Positions 1 to 7,825 are shown, counted from the stretch's first letter. The stretch: DNA of 47,266 nt from Candidatus Eiseniibacteriota bacterium (GCA_024276995.1 JAJRWB010000060.1:1-47266), one strand, 5' to 3'. Numbers and translations: made by a program. Notes: a model not told the origin generated them from the sequence alone.

Positions 1-687
1 AGGCGCCGTGTTCCCCCACGGGTAGATCCGTTCGTCGTTGTACTGCCCCGCGTATTCCCATTCCGCGTCCGTCGGAAGACGAAATCCGGAAGCTGTGTAC
101 GGGTTTCCACCGTTGCACGTCCACGTCGAGTGATCGTACGCGCGCGCGAGCCCCGCCTGCAGGCTCAGCCAGTCACAGTACGCCACAGACCCGTACCACG
201 ACACCAGGATCATCGGATGATTCTCTTTTCCCGCGTCTACAGAGAATACCCCTCCGGAAAAGGAGATCTGGCAATACGCGCTGCTCAGATCGACCAGCGT
301 CTTTGTGCTGCCGTCAAGGTTGTCCAGAACGGACGAGGCGGTCGCCGTCACATAGCCCTGGTCGTACGCCCACTGCACCGCATCACGGTAGTCCTGGTTG
401 GTGATCTCGTACTGCCCGAGGTAGAAAGCGTGCGTCAGCGTCACCTGCCGCTGATCGATGCCGCAACTCGCCACACCGTCCCCCATGGTGAACGTGCCGG
501 CGGAGACGAGAACCATCGGAGGCACAAGGGTAGTGCCAAACGTAATACTGTCGATGCCCGACACGGGAAAGACGGCGCTCGTGCTCCCGCTGTGCACTTC
601 CATGTTCCACCCGCAGTTCCCTTCCGGCGCTACTGCCAGAATCGTAACTGCCAGAACGGTAAGAATACTCAATATGCGATCTCTCAT
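1..687 (-). CDS. Secreted FGE/SUMF1-family (formylglycine-generating-enzyme-like) protein, 3' end cut off by the window
   Basis: The frame is open from an ATG at 687 to the window edge (229 codons), so the C-terminus is missing. The start follows a GGGGAGGA ribosome site. The product opens with a hydrophobic secretion signal (about residues 1-25) and then shows FGE-sulfatase family landmarks: an MVLVSAGTFTMGD strand near residue 52, QYEITNQDY near 95, HPMILVSWYGSVAYCDWLS near 160 and GFRLPTDAEWEYAG near 205, ending at YPWGNTAP. Family members either oxidise a sulfatase cysteine or are non-catalytic binding domains. The catalytic cysteine region lies beyond the window, so activity cannot be judged. 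It starts 79 nt after the stop of the gene at 767-1339 and probably shares its promoter. Both open with an f-G-x-D-S-I-type segment before the main domain, suggesting related architecture. Confidence 0.85.
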   Translation of the reverse strand, partial: MRDRILSILTVLAVTILAVAPEGNCGWNMEVHSGSTSAVFPVSGIDSITFGTTLVPPMVLVSAGTFTMGDGVASCGIDQRQVTLTHAFYLGQYEITNQDYRDAVQWAYDQGYVTATASSVLDNLDGSTKTLVDLSSAYCQISFSGGVFSVDAGKENHPMILVSWYGSVAYCDWLSLQAGLARAYDHSTWTCNGGNPYTASGFRLPTDAEWEYAGQYNDERIYPWGNTAP

Positions 688-766
688 CGTTCGATTCCTC
701 CCCGGCTCGAAGATCGTGTTCGCGTTTTCCACGGTCGTTGTTTCCTTCTGCCTGCTTCGCCGGCCC

Positions 767-1339
767 TCATCGGAGCAGGATCATCCGCCGGCTCTCCTCC
801 ACACCGGGCGTGGTCAGCCGGTAGAAATAGACCCCCGTCGATACCTCGCGCCCGGCATCGTCCCGCCCATCCCAGACGACCGCGTGATCGCCCGCTTCCT
901 GCTTTTCCCGGATCAATGTCCTGACGAGCCTCCCGCTGACGGCGTACACCGCAAGTTCCACGTCGCCCGCCTCCGGAAGGCGAAAAGCGATTCTCGTCTT
1001 CGAGACCACCGGGTTCGGCTCGTTCGGGAATAGCTTCAAGATCGAGGGAAGCGAAGCGATTCCCTCGGGAGAGGAGACCGACGTCGCCACAGCCGAAAAG
1101 TCGATTTTCTGAATCGTCGCCAGTGCGTACCGGTCGGTCGATGCCGCAGTCGTCACCACGAGCGTGTCTGAGAGAAAGTCGAGCTTCTGAACGTCGGTGA
1201 TCGGGTAACAGAACGGCCCACCGGGGGCGAAAACACAGAGCGTGGGGTTCGTCGCGGAAGCCGCGGGGCAAAAAAACGCCCCCCAGAAGAACAGGGAGGC
1301 GATCACCGCAAGAGACCCTCTTCGATGGAAACGGTTCAT
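767..1339 (-). CDS. Small secreted protein with C-terminal FlgD-like/type-A sorting domain
   Basis: This 190-residue product starts at ATG 1339, behind a GGGAAGGGA site. It has a clear signal peptide (basic start, hydrophobic core, cleavage near PAASA at about 29). The mature N-terminal half repeats a short pattern, ITDVQKLDFLSDTL then LATIQKIDFSAVA, of unknown function. The last 90 residues are the FlgD-like sorting domain: FPNEPNPV, VYAVSGRLVRTL, GDHAVVWDGRDDAG, STGVYFYRL and a terminal RRMILLR. In FCB bacteria such tails are used for surface delivery or anchoring; the secretion machinery is not in this window. An upstream ATG at 1450 also has a ribosome site but gives a poor signal peptide. 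A start at 1543 is excluded if the promoter at 1498-1526 is real. The function of the mature domain is unknown. Confidence 0.75.
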   Translation of the reverse strand: MNRFHRRGSLAVIASLFFWGAFFCPAASATNPTLCVFAPGGPFCYPITDVQKLDFLSDTLVVTTAASTDRYALATIQKIDFSAVATSVSSPEGIASLPSILKLFPNEPNPVVSKTRIAFRLPEAGDVELAVYAVSGRLVRTLIREKQEAGDHAVVWDGRDDAGREVSTGVYFYRLTTPGVEESRRMILLR

Positions 1340-1497
1340 GAGACTTCCCTTCCCCCGCCGGTGGCGACGACCCGTCGTGACCGCCGGCGAGACTCGCAAT
1401 ACATGACAAAAAGATAATGATGAAAAGAGGGCGAAAAAGGCATAAGACATCCCTCTCCCTTGCTGAACGACTCCAGAGGGGTAACCCGCCAGTCGGT

Positions 1498-1526
1498 AGT
1501 ATAGCGCAGTACTCTCGAATAAGCAA
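1498..1526 (-). promoter_or_regulatory. Sigma-70-type promoter for the 767-1339 / 1-687 unit
   Basis: On the minus strand TTGCTT (1526-1521) and TATACT (1503-1498) are separated by 17 nt. Transcription would start near 1491, leaving a leader of about 150 nt before ATG 1339. The call rests on motif match and position only. Confidence 0.55.
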
Positions 1527-1740
1527 TGATTATCCGGGCTCACAATTAGCCAGATATTCTATTTCCGGAAAAGCGAACAAGTAACCAGATTCCCGATTTC
1601 CAACAGGTTCCCGCATGAGATGACTGCCATTCAACTCCCAGACACGGGAGTGATTTCCGTTCTCGCTGGAATCATCCCGGCCCCTCCAATCCCGTATCTC
1701 CTCTTTCCAGGGCCGTCGATCCCTCCGTAGCGTGGCTCCC
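1527..1740. other. Intergenic stretch with no gene recognised
   Basis: No coding pattern is visible on either strand. The only structure noted is an inverted repeat, ACTCCC / GGGAGT at 1634-1639 and 1646-1651 with a 6-nt loop and no T-run, so it is not an obvious terminator. Confidence 0.5.
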
Positions 1741-2050
1741 CTCGGGACGCTCAGCGAGACGAGGCCGGTGGATCCGGCGGTGGCCCGGCGTTCCCACCGG
1801 GGATCATCGGGATGAGCCGGGCAAGCTCCCTCCGTGGCGGCGAGCGCCTGTCCGGGAGGCTTCGAAGCGCGGCCGGCTGGACCTGTCGCGGTTCAGGGTG
1901 GACCGCCCCGGGTCCACCCTGGGACGCGATGGGCCGGCCGAGCGGAGAAGCGAGGTCGCTCCCGAAAGGGAGTGACCGAAGCGGCCTCCCGGCGGGCATT
2001 TGCCGCCGCGGAGGGAGCCGGTGCACAGCCGCGGAGGGAGCGAGCGGCGC
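1741..2050 (+). other. GC-rich element with nested inverted repeats: candidate structured RNA or dispersed repeat
   Basis: Perfect or near-perfect arms nest inside one another. GCTCCCTCCG (1825-1834) pairs with CGGAGGGAGC at 2009-2018 or its copy at 2032-2041. CCGGGAGGC (1852-1860) pairs with 1984-1992, continued by TTCG (1861-1864) with CGAA (1977-1980). GGCCGGC (1871-1877) pairs with 1933-1939, then TCGCG (1886-1890) with 1925-1929, then an 11-bp stem 1894-1904 with 1911-1921. A 9-bp hairpin 1955-1963/1968-1976 has a GAAA loop and one G-T pair, which as RNA would be a GNRA tetraloop and a wobble on the plus strand. A local stem joins 1771-1783 and 1794-1805. A 14-bp direct repeat lies at 2005-2018 and 2028-2041. 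Short proline/arginine-rich open frames here look like translated GC repeat. It does not match my recollection of RNase P, tmRNA, SRP or 6S RNA. It could be a dispersed intergenic repeat. Confidence 0.4.
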
Positions 2051-2059
2051 AGTCCCCCC

Positions 2060-2626
2060 TCAGTCTCCGAAGAGCAGGGCCACTTCCCGTTCCAGGGCGG
2101 TCACGAGCAGATCGAGTTCATCGCCTCTTTCCCCATCTCGCAGGGCGGCGGCGAGTCCCCTGTAGTACCACTCCTGCTGCTCCCGGCCCCGGCTGAAGCG
2201 GCTCCACACCTCCTCACCGATCGCCGCGTGATCGGCCACGATGCCGCTCAGGTTGTGCAGCTTGTCGGCGGCGACCACGAGTTTCACGTCGTAGGGCGCG
2301 GCGCCGATCGTCTCGAGGGTGTGGCGTTTCCGCTCTTCCCAGGGCCCATGGTGGTCGGGTTCGGACGCCCCTTCCACGAGAGCGCTCACCCGCTCGCCGA
2401 ATTCGGCGCGCAGTTCCTCGGCGGTGGTCGGCGTGTCTTCGATCGTATCGTGGAGAATCGCCGCGGCGAGAATCTCGTCGTTGCAGCCGAGACGGGCGAG
2501 AAGGAGGGCGACGCCGAGGGGATGCGTGATGTAGGGGATATCGGTCCCCTTTCGCTGCTGCGCGCCATGCCGGGCCGCGGCGAAAGAGACGGCGTTCATG
2601 ACCAGTTCTTCTCCGGATCGGTCCAT
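2060..2626 (-). CDS. HD-domain phosphohydrolase, RelA/SpoT-hydrolase (MESH1/SAH)-like
   Basis: This 188-residue single-domain protein is about the size of small alarmone hydrolases. It carries the metal-dependent HD signature of the RelA/SpoT hydrolase half: H20 after AAAR, YITHP at 32-36, HDTIED at 59-64 and the distal DKLHN at 121-125. No synthetase, TGS or ACT domain is present. The likely reaction is removal of the 3'-pyrophosphate from (p)ppGpp or hydrolysis of a related nucleotide in the cytoplasm; substrate cannot be read from sequence. The gene lies just downstream of three tRNA genes on the same strand. The start is ATG 2626, with GGGAG 9 nt upstream; that site sits in a small hairpin (see 2628-2640). 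No second gene follows, only the GC-rich element. Confidence 0.85.
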   Translation of the reverse strand: MDRSGEELVMNAVSFAAARHGAQQRKGTDIPYITHPLGVALLLARLGCNDEILAAAILHDTIEDTPTTAEELRAEFGERVSALVEGASEPDHHGPWEERKRHTLETIGAAPYDVKLVVAADKLHNLSGIVADHAAIGEEVWSRFSRGREQQEWYYRGLAAALRDGERGDELDLLVTALEREVALLFGD

Positions 2627-2627
2627 A

Positions 2628-2640
2628 GGGAGCTACTCCC
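2628..2640 (-). promoter_or_regulatory. Hairpin overlapping the ribosome binding site of the HD gene
   Basis: On the minus strand GGGAG, TAG, CTCCC stands immediately before the ATG at 2626. GGGAG is the best Shine-Dalgarno candidate and CTCCC is its exact complement, so the site could be masked in the mRNA. The 3-nt loop and 5-bp stem make this modest evidence. Confidence 0.35.
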
Positions 2641-2670
2641 GGTCGATTGGTGGCGAAGGGGCGGGAAGAA

Positions 2671-2747
2671 TGGGGTGAGTGACGGGGATCGAACCCGCGA
2701 CCACCAGATCCACAGTCTGGGGCTCTACCAGCTGAGCTACACCCACC
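2671..2747 (-). tRNA. tRNA-His (anticodon GTG)
   Basis: This is a full cloverleaf on the minus strand. Acceptor GTGGGTG (2746-2740) pairs with CACTCAC (2681-2675), the D arm is TAGCTCAGCTGGTAGAGC, the anticodon loop is CTGTGGA and the T arm is GCGGGTTCGATCCCCGT. The His-specific extra G(-1) at 2747 faces discriminator C at 2674, and CCA is encoded at 2673-2671. Confidence 0.95.
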
Positions 2748-2814
2748 ACACGGCGTATATTGTAGGGCAGCGGCGGTCGGCGGGCAAGCGGTTCGACCGC
2801 GAAACAAGGGAGCA

Positions 2815-2887
2815 TGCGCCCGGGAGGATTCGAACCTCCAGCCTACGGATTAGAAGTCCGTTGCGCTATCCATTGCGCCACGGGCGC
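2815..2887 (-). tRNA. tRNA-Arg (anticodon TCT)
   Basis: Acceptor GCGCCCG (2887-2881) pairs with CGGGCGC (2822-2816), with discriminator A at 2815. The anticodon stem CGGAC/GTCCG-type arm holds loop CTTCTAA, giving TCT for AGA codons. The T arm is GGAGGTTCGAATCCTCC. CCA is not encoded. Confidence 0.95.
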
Positions 2888-2892
2888 CTGAA

Positions 2893-2966
2893 TCGGGGCG
2901 ATAGGATTCGAACCTACGACTCCCTGCTCCCAAAGCAGGTGCGCTACCGGACTGCGCCACGCCCCG
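2893..2966 (-). tRNA. tRNA-Pro (anticodon TGG)
   Basis: Acceptor CGGGGCG (2966-2960) pairs with CGCCCCG (2900-2894), with discriminator A at 2893. Anticodon stem CCTGC/GCAGG holds loop TTTGGGA, giving TGG for CCA/CCG codons. The T arm is GTAGGTTCGAATCCTAT. It is 5 nt from tRNA-Arg, so the two are probably cotranscribed, with tRNA-His further on. CCA is not encoded. Confidence 0.95.
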
Positions 2967-3014
2967 TGAACCGTCTCGATCGGAAAGGAGGCGATCCGCC
3001 CGGTGAAGAGAGCG

Positions 3015-3039
3015 AAAAAAAGGCCGGCCCGCCACCGGC
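3015..3039 (-). terminator. Rho-independent terminator after rdgB
   Basis: On the minus strand GCCGG (3039-3035), a 7-nt loop, CCGGC (3027-3023), then C and seven T (3021-3015). It lies 18 nt after the rdgB stop and ends the smpB-to-rdgB operon before the tRNA genes. Confidence 0.6.
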
Positions 3040-3056
3040 TCATCCTTACCCTGTCC

Positions 3057-3665
3057 CTATTCTAGGTTCCCTTCGACGAGGCGGGCAAGAATTTTCTTCG
3101 CCCCCTCCATGGCGGCGGCCCTGTGGCTCACCCGGTTCTTGACCTCCGCGGTAATCTCGGCGAACGTCCCCTTCGAGGGTTCATGGTAGAAGAGGGGATC
3201 GTAGCCGAAACCCCCGGTGCCCCGTGCTTGGCGGAGAATCACGCCGTCGACCCTTCCTTCCGCCGTGCCGATCACCCCCGTCGGCAACGCGACCGCGGCC
3301 ACCGTGGCGAAGTGCGCGGTCCGCTCGCCGTCGGGGACGGATTCCATCTCCCGGAGCAACTTTTCACAGTTGTCGGCGTACGTGGCGTCCTCTCCTGCGT
3401 AGCGCGATGAGAAGACCCCCGGCGCCCCCCCGAGGGCGTCCACCATGAGGCCGGTGTCGTCCGCGAGGGAGAGAAGCCCCGTGGCGCGGGCGAGAGCGAG
3501 CGCCTTCTTCGACGCGTTCCCCTCGAGGGTGTCGCGGTCTTCGATCACCTCGGGAAGGCCGGGGCGATCGTCGACGGTGACGACGCGAAAGGGCAGATCG
3601 GCGAGGATACGGCGGATCTCGGCGATCTTGTCTTTGTTCCCCGTGGCGAGAAAGAGCTTCCTCAC
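3057..3665 (-). CDS. rdgB: RdgB/HAM1 family non-canonical purine NTP pyrophosphatase
   Basis: The enzyme hydrolyses dITP, XTP and ITP to monophosphates plus pyrophosphate, keeping deaminated purines out of nucleic acids. The sequence shows the family N-terminus [15 protein letters not shown], the metal/nucleotide acidic motif [23 protein letters not shown], and the base-recognition GFGYDPLF near the end. The 202-residue length is typical. I place the start at GTG 3665, which overlaps the TGA of rph as GTGA and puts the conserved motif at residue 2; an upstream frame extension is rph sequence read out of frame. It is the last gene of a six-gene operon. rph-rdgB adjacency is common in bacteria. 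Confidence 0.93.
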   Translation of the reverse strand: MRKLFLATGNKDKIAEIRRILADLPFRVVTVDDRPGLPEVIEDRDTLEGNASKKALALARATGLLSLADDTGLMVDALGGAPGVFSSRYAGEDATYADNCEKLLREMESVPDGERTAHFATVAAVALPTGVIGTAEGRVDGVILRQARGTGGFGYDPLFYHEPSKGTFAEITAEVKNRVSHRAAAMEGAKKILARLVEGNLE

Positions 3666-4387
3666 ATTTCCTTCTCCGCGGCCAGAGCCGCCTCTTGCGA
3701 AGCGGTCAGCTCGGCGCATCCCTTGCGGGCGAGTTTCAGCATCTTCTGGAGCGCGGCGGAAGAGAACGGCTCCCCTTCCGCCGTCCCCTGCACCTCGATG
3801 TAGCGCCCCTTACCGGTCATCACCACGTTCATGTCGACATCGGCAGCAAAGTCTTCCGTGTAGTCGAGGTCGAGGCGCGCCTCCCCCTCCACGATGCCGA
3901 CGCTCACGGCGGATACCGAGTCGGTGAGCGGCCACTGGGGGAGCATTCCGCGCCGCTCGAGAAAACGAAGGGCGTCGTGGAGCGCCACGTAGGCGCCGGT
4001 AATTGACGCGGTGCGCGTCCCGCCGTCCGCCTGGATCACGTCGCAGTCGATCACGATCGACCGCGGCCCGAGGGCCTTCATATCGACCACCGCCCGGAGC
4101 GATCTCCCGATGAGCCGCTGGATCTCCTGGGTCCTTCCCTTCACCCCCCTCGTCTCGCGGGGAATCCTCTTGTGGGACGACCGGGGAAGCATGCTGTACT
4201 CGGCGGTCACCCATCCTCCGCCGCTCTCGCGGCGGAAGTGGGGGACCTTCTCTTCCACCGTGGCGGTGCAGATCACTTTCGTATGGCCGGTGGCGATGAG
4301 AACCGCCCCTTCTCCATACCGGAGATAACGGCTCCGGATCACCGTCTTCCGAAGCTCGTCGGGTGCCCTTGCGTCTTTTCTTTTCAT
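3662..4387 (-). CDS. rph: Ribonuclease PH
   Basis: This phosphorolytic 3'-5' exoribonuclease trims tRNA 3' ends, using phosphate to release nucleoside diphosphates. The 241-residue product carries the usual landmarks: an [17 protein letters not shown] start strand, [27 protein letters not shown], the RNA/phosphate-binding [19 protein letters not shown], and the catalytic-region [19 protein letters not shown]. It ends with an acidic [12 protein letters not shown] block and a helical tail. ATG 4387 overlaps the murI TGA as ATGA, indicating translational coupling. Its position between murI and rdgB fits a housekeeping operon. Confidence 0.95.
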   Translation of the reverse strand: MKRKDARAPDELRKTVIRSRYLRYGEGAVLIATGHTKVICTATVEEKVPHFRRESGGGWVTAEYSMLPRSSHKRIPRETRGVKGRTQEIQRLIGRSLRAVVDMKALGPRSIVIDCDVIQADGGTRTASITGAYVALHDALRFLERRGMLPQWPLTDSVSAVSVGIVEGEARLDLDYTEDFAADVDMNVVMTGKGRYIEVQGTAEGEPFSSAALQKMLKLARKGCAELTASQEAALAAEKEM

Positions 4388-5211
4388 TGAGATCGGTAAT
4401 ACTCCTCGACCTGCTCGGGGCTGATCCGCTCCACTTCGCCGATCGGCCTTCCGAGAAAGAGTTCCGCTTCCTCCTGGAAACGATGGGGGACGTCGCTCAC
4501 CACGAAGTGATGAACCGGGGAATCGCCGCCGCACCCGGCGGCGGGGGAAAGGATCGAACGGAGCGCGGCCGTGGTGGCCGCCGCGTTGTCCACGAGCGCG
4601 ACTTCCGGGCCGGCCACGGCGCGAATCGCGTCTTTCAAGACCGGGAAATGGGTGCACCCGAGGATGATCGTGTCCACCGGTTTCGCGAGAAGAGGCCCTA
4701 AGTACTCGCGAATCACGTCGCGTGTCACTTGGCGATCGACCCACCCTTCCTCCGCCAGCGGCACGAGGAGGGGGCACGCCGCCGCGGTGACCCGTATCGA
4801 CCGGTCGATCGCGCGCAGCGCGTTTTCGTACGCCCCGCTCGCGACGGTGCCGCGCGTGCCGATCACTCCGATGCTGCCGCTCTTCGTCGCCTCCGCTGCC
4901 GCGGCGGCGCCCGGCTCGATCACGCCGATCACCGGAACATCGCACTCGGCGCGGAGCGCCGGGATCGCCACCGACGACGCGGTGTTGCACGCCACCACCA
5001 CGCACCGGACGTTCCTGCTGAGAAGAAAGCTCGTGTTCTGCATCGAGAAGAGAAGAACGGTTTCCTTCGATTTCGGACCGTAGGGAAGGCGGGCGGTATC
5101 GCCGAAGAAGAGTACCTCCTCGTTCGGCAGTTCTCGGAGAATCTCGCGGACCACGGTGAGCCCGCCGATGCCCGAGTCGAAGACACCGATCGGTCGCCGT
5201 TCTAGCGCCAT
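4384..5211 (-). CDS. murI: Glutamate racemase
   Basis: It interconverts L- and D-glutamate, supplying D-Glu for peptidoglycan stem peptides in the cytoplasm. The 275-residue product has the Asp/Glu racemase pair of catalytic cysteines, C75 in ACNTASS and C186 in GCTHFP, the N-terminal [13 protein letters not shown] (with D12) and the [11 protein letters not shown] motif. The ATG at 5211 overlaps the end of the GerMN gene by 10 nt, and its stop overlaps the rph start. Placement directly after an amidase and a GerMN lipoprotein makes this a cell-wall section within the operon. Confidence 0.95.
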   Translation of the reverse strand: MALERRPIGVFDSGIGGLTVVREILRELPNEEVLFFGDTARLPYGPKSKETVLLFSMQNTSFLLSRNVRCVVVACNTASSVAIPALRAECDVPVIGVIEPGAAAAAEATKSGSIGVIGTRGTVASGAYENALRAIDRSIRVTAAACPLLVPLAEEGWVDRQVTRDVIREYLGPLLAKPVDTIILGCTHFPVLKDAIRAVAGPEVALVDNAAATTAALRSILSPAAGCGGDSPVHHFVVSDVPHRFQEEAELFLGRPIGEVERISPEQVEEYYRSQ

Positions 5212-5780
5212 TCCGCCACCTCGAAGGGACGGGTCGCGCCCACGTGGCCGGCGATCGATTCGACTCGTTCGCCGTCGATGAGGAAGGTGACACGTGAAAC
5301 GTCTGGAAAACTCCCCCCCATGGTGCGCACCACGGCGCGGACGAAGGCGAGTTCGGATGAACTCCCCCAACGCCAGCTGCGCAGCGAAGCGCCCTTGAGG
5401 TCGAGAAAGAGGCCGCCCATATCGTCGAAGAAGATCCCTTCCGTCTCGAGGGCGGGAGGCACCACCGCCCGGCGGGAGGACGATTCGGAGCCGCCGGCGA
5501 GCGCGGCGAGAAGGGCGCGGGCGAACGCTTCCCGCGACGGGTTCCCGGGAAAGATCTCCCGTCGCTCGCCCGCCAGTTCGCCGCCGTCGCTCTCGAAGTA
5601 GAGCACAGCCGACCGGGAGAGTTCCCCCCCCTCGACCGCCGGTCCCTCCTCCTCTCCCACACCCTCCCGGTGCGGCCGGCACCCGGGCGTGATCAGCACG
5701 AAGGCGAGGAGAACCGCGGCGAAACGACCGCGCGAAACGGCGTCGAACCGCGCGAGGCCGAAGCGCTCCGGCCGGTTCAT
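5202..5780 (-). CDS. GerMN-domain lipoprotein
   Basis: This 192-residue product has a long N-terminal hydrophobic stretch ending in LITPGC, a plausible lipobox with C34. After a linker follows one GerMN-type domain (about residues 58-192): [19 protein letters not shown], a helical [18 protein letters not shown] segment, [26 protein letters not shown], and [26 protein letters not shown]. GerMN domains were named from spore-germination GerM but are widespread in non-spore-formers beside N-acetylmuramoyl-L-alanine amidases. The neighbour here is exactly such an amidase, with its stop overlapping this ATG (5780) by 4 nt. The likely role is in peptidoglycan remodelling at the envelope; the molecular activity is unknown. 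Confidence 0.82.
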   Translation of the reverse strand: MNRPERFGLARFDAVSRGRFAAVLLAFVLITPGCRPHREGVGEEEGPAVEGGELSRSAVLYFESDGGELAGERREIFPGNPSREAFARALLAALAGGSESSSRRAVVPPALETEGIFFDDMGGLFLDLKGASLRSWRWGSSSELAFVRAVVRTMGGSFPDVSRVTFLIDGERVESIAGHVGATRPFEVAEWR

Positions 5781-7291
5781 GATCCACTCCCGATGTAGCC
5801 GCCGATTGCCCCGGCGAGCGCACCGGCGATTCGCCGGGCCATCCGATCGTCGAGGAGAACCGCCTCGTCTTCCGGCGAGGTGGCGAAGCCGATTTCTACG
5901 AGCACCGCAGGCATGTCGGCGCCGGCGAGAACCTGGAAAGGCCCCTCCTTCACCCCACGGGGAACGCCGATGTCGAGTCTCTTCAGCGCCCGCACGATGC
6001 GCCCCGCCACCTTGTCGCTCGCGCCCCTATACGACGTTTGCACCGCTTCCCACGGGATGAAGCGAAAATCCTGGTCGATCACGCCACCGACGAGAGCGCT
6101 TCCGTATCGCGACGTCGCCTCCTCCACCACGGCGTTCACCCTTTCCTTCACCTCTCTTCCAGGAGAATAGACGTACACTTCGGCGCCCGAAAGGGACCGG
6201 TCGGGAGAGCCGTTCACATGGAGGCTGACGAAAAGGCCGGCGCCGGCGCGGTTCGCAATTTCGGTCCGCGCGGTGAGCGAAAGATCGAGGTCGCCGTCAC
6301 GGGTGAGAATCGCGGTGACGCCGTGATCCCGCGCGAGCCGATCACGCAGAAGCCGTGCCATGGCGAGAACGTAATCCTTTTCCACGAGACCCTGTTCACC
6401 GGCGCAGCCGGGGTCGTCCCCTCCGTGTCCGGCGTCGATCACCACGGTGCGCCGCGGTGGGGAAACGCTTTTCGGAGTGGTGAGCACGACGAGATCCTCC
6501 TTCTCCCTCCCCCCACGCCGAAGAAGCTTCTCCGTCGACAGCCGCACGACGATCCTCTCCGGCCGCCCCTCCTTCTCTACGCTGTAATCGGTCATCGCGC
6601 TATCGGTCGTCACTTGGAGCACGGCGGTGTCTCCTTCCACCGACCATGCCAGCGAATCGACGAGCGAACCCTCCGCCGGGAGGGGGAGGGGCGATCTCCC
6701 CGGACGGGCACCGGGAAAACGAAGGGCGATTCCCGCCGCCTCGTCGCGTGGGAAGACGTCGCACTTCCCCGACGGGGTGATCACCATCTCCGTTCCACCG
6801 GAAACGGAGTTGAGCCGCACGTCGTCGAGAACCACGACGGGCGATCCGATGGAAAGGAGGCGGCGGCCTTCGTCCCATTCGACCGCATACCCGGTCACGA
6901 GGTCGGGGAGGATCTCCACCACGAGCTGCAGCGGGAGGCGGACCATGCCGTCCCGGAAGAGCACCGGTTCGCGCAGATGGATCACGCGGTCGTCGATCAC
7001 CACGTTTCGATTGTCCACGGTGATCTTCACTCGGCTCGCGCCGATGCGAAGGGTCATCTTCAGCAGGTCGCTCCGCCAAAATTTGCTCGCCCCGTAGAGG
7101 AGGGAAACGTCGTCCGCGGTGAGATACTCCCCTCGCGCCCCTTCCAGGCGAGTGTCGAACCGTTCGATCCTCCCGTCGGGAAAGCGCACCTCCATGGATG
7201 GCGCTCCCCATGCCGACACGACCGCAAGAGCGAGCCACGCGACCGCGCAGACGGCGGCCACGCGCCGCGCCCCACACCGCTCAGCGCCCAC
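5777..7291 (-). CDS. Secreted N-acetylmuramoyl-L-alanine amidase (Amidase_3)
   Basis: It cleaves the bond between muramic acid and L-Ala in peptidoglycan. I start it at GTG 7291, preceded at good spacing by AGGAAGGAGA and overlapping the smpB stop by 11 nt, giving 504 residues. An ATG at 7324 lies deeper inside smpB. A signal peptide (to about residue 30) is followed by a copper-amine-oxidase-N-like / AMIN-type region (about 35-270; VRLPLQLVVEILP) and a C-terminal Amidase_3 domain with the zinc ligands visible: H289 in IDAGHGG, E304 in LVEKD, H358 in SLHVNGS, and catalytic E466 in VLVEIGFATSP. It probably acts in daughter-cell separation or turnover. The symbol amiC is tempting but not assigned. 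Confidence 0.9.
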   Translation of the reverse strand: MGAERCGARRVAAVCAVAWLALAVVSAWGAPSMEVRFPDGRIERFDTRLEGARGEYLTADDVSLLYGASKFWRSDLLKMTLRIGASRVKITVDNRNVVIDDRVIHLREPVLFRDGMVRLPLQLVVEILPDLVTGYAVEWDEGRRLLSIGSPVVVLDDVRLNSVSGGTEMVITPSGKCDVFPRDEAAGIALRFPGARPGRSPLPLPAEGSLVDSLAWSVEGDTAVLQVTTDSAMTDYSVEKEGRPERIVVRLSTEKLLRRGGREKEDLVVLTTPKSVSPPRRTVVIDAGHGGDDPGCAGEQGLVEKDYVLAMARLLRDRLARDHGVTAILTRDGDLDLSLTARTEIANRAGAGLFVSLHVNGSPDRSLSGAEVYVYSPGREVKERVNAVVEEATSRYGSALVGGVIDQDFRFIPWEAVQTSYRGASDKVAGRIVRALKRLDIGVPRGVKEGPFQVLAGADMPAVLVEIGFATSPEDEAVLLDDRMARRIAGALAGAIGGYIGSGS

Positions 7292-7742
7292 GGCCGATCT
7301 CCTTCCTCGCCCTGTCGATCTCACGTTTCGCGTCCCTCTCGGCGATGGCGGCGCGCTTATCGTGCGCTTTCTTCCCCACGGCGAGCCCCAGCTCCAGCTT
7401 CACCCAGCTCCCCTTGAAATAGAGCTTCAACGGCACCAGGGTGACCCCCTTGCTCTCCACCTGCCTCGTGAGCCGCCGGATCTCGGACCGTCCGAGCAGG
7501 AGTTTCCGTTTCCGCGTCGGCTCGTGGTTGAACCGTCCCGCCATCTCGTACGGGCGGATGTGGGCGCCGATGAGGAACACCTCCCCCCCGTCGATACGGG
7601 CGTACGATTCTTTCAGATTCGCGTGTCCCGCCCGGAGAGATTTCACCTCCGACCCGGTGAGAATGAGGCCCGCCTCGACCGTGTCGATAATCGTGTATTC
7701 GTGTCGCGCTTTCCGATTTGTGCATATGATTTTCACGTCCAT
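7281..7742 (-). CDS. smpB: SsrA-binding protein SmpB
   Basis: SmpB binds tmRNA and places it in stalled ribosomes for trans-translation. The 153-residue product begins with the family motif KIICTNRKARHEYTI, then EAGLILTGSEVKSLRAGHANLKESY, HIRPYEMAGRFNHEPTR and RKRKLLL, and ends in the basic AHDKRAAIAERDAKREI tail that reaches the decoding centre. I choose ATG 7742 because it matches the family start, although the ribosome site before it is weak; an in-frame ATG at 7790 would add 16 residues. It is the first gene of the operon ending with rdgB. No tmRNA gene was recognised in the window. Confidence 0.95.
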   Translation of the reverse strand: MDVKIICTNRKARHEYTIIDTVEAGLILTGSEVKSLRAGHANLKESYARIDGGEVFLIGAHIRPYEMAGRFNHEPTRKRKLLLGRSEIRRLTRQVESKGVTLVPLKLYFKGSWVKLELGLAVGKKAHDKRAAIAERDAKREIDRARKEIGRGR

Positions 7743-7780
7743 AAGGAGTTTTTTCCGGAAGAGTTCCACGGGGAAAGGTC

Positions 7781-7794
7781 GCGATTGCAATCGC
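7781..7794. promoter_or_regulatory. 14-bp perfect palindrome at the predicted smpB transcription start
   Basis: GCGATTGCAATCGC is a perfect palindrome lying directly downstream of the candidate -10 box at 7802-7797, so it covers the predicted start site. That position would suit a repressor operator. No regulator can be named. Confidence 0.35.
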
Positions 7795-7796
7795 CC

Positions 7797-7825
7797 AACC
7801 TAGCAGAATAACGACCCGCCCTCAA
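7797..7825 (-). promoter_or_regulatory. Possible sigma-70 promoter for the smpB operon
   Basis: On the minus strand TTGAGG (7825-7820) and TAGGTT (7802-7797) are 17 nt apart. The -35 is good and the -10 is weak. Confidence 0.35.

Noticed and set aside
1751-2026. 91-codon minus-strand open frame and overlapping plus-strand frames in the GC-rich element
   Set aside because: Proline/arginine-rich, no ribosome site, and the same bases are explained by nested inverted repeats.
1741-2050. RNase P RNA, tmRNA, SRP RNA or 6S RNA
   Set aside because: None of the conserved cores I know for these (for example GAGGAAAGTCC of RNase P or the tRNA-like tmRNA ends) appears on either strand.
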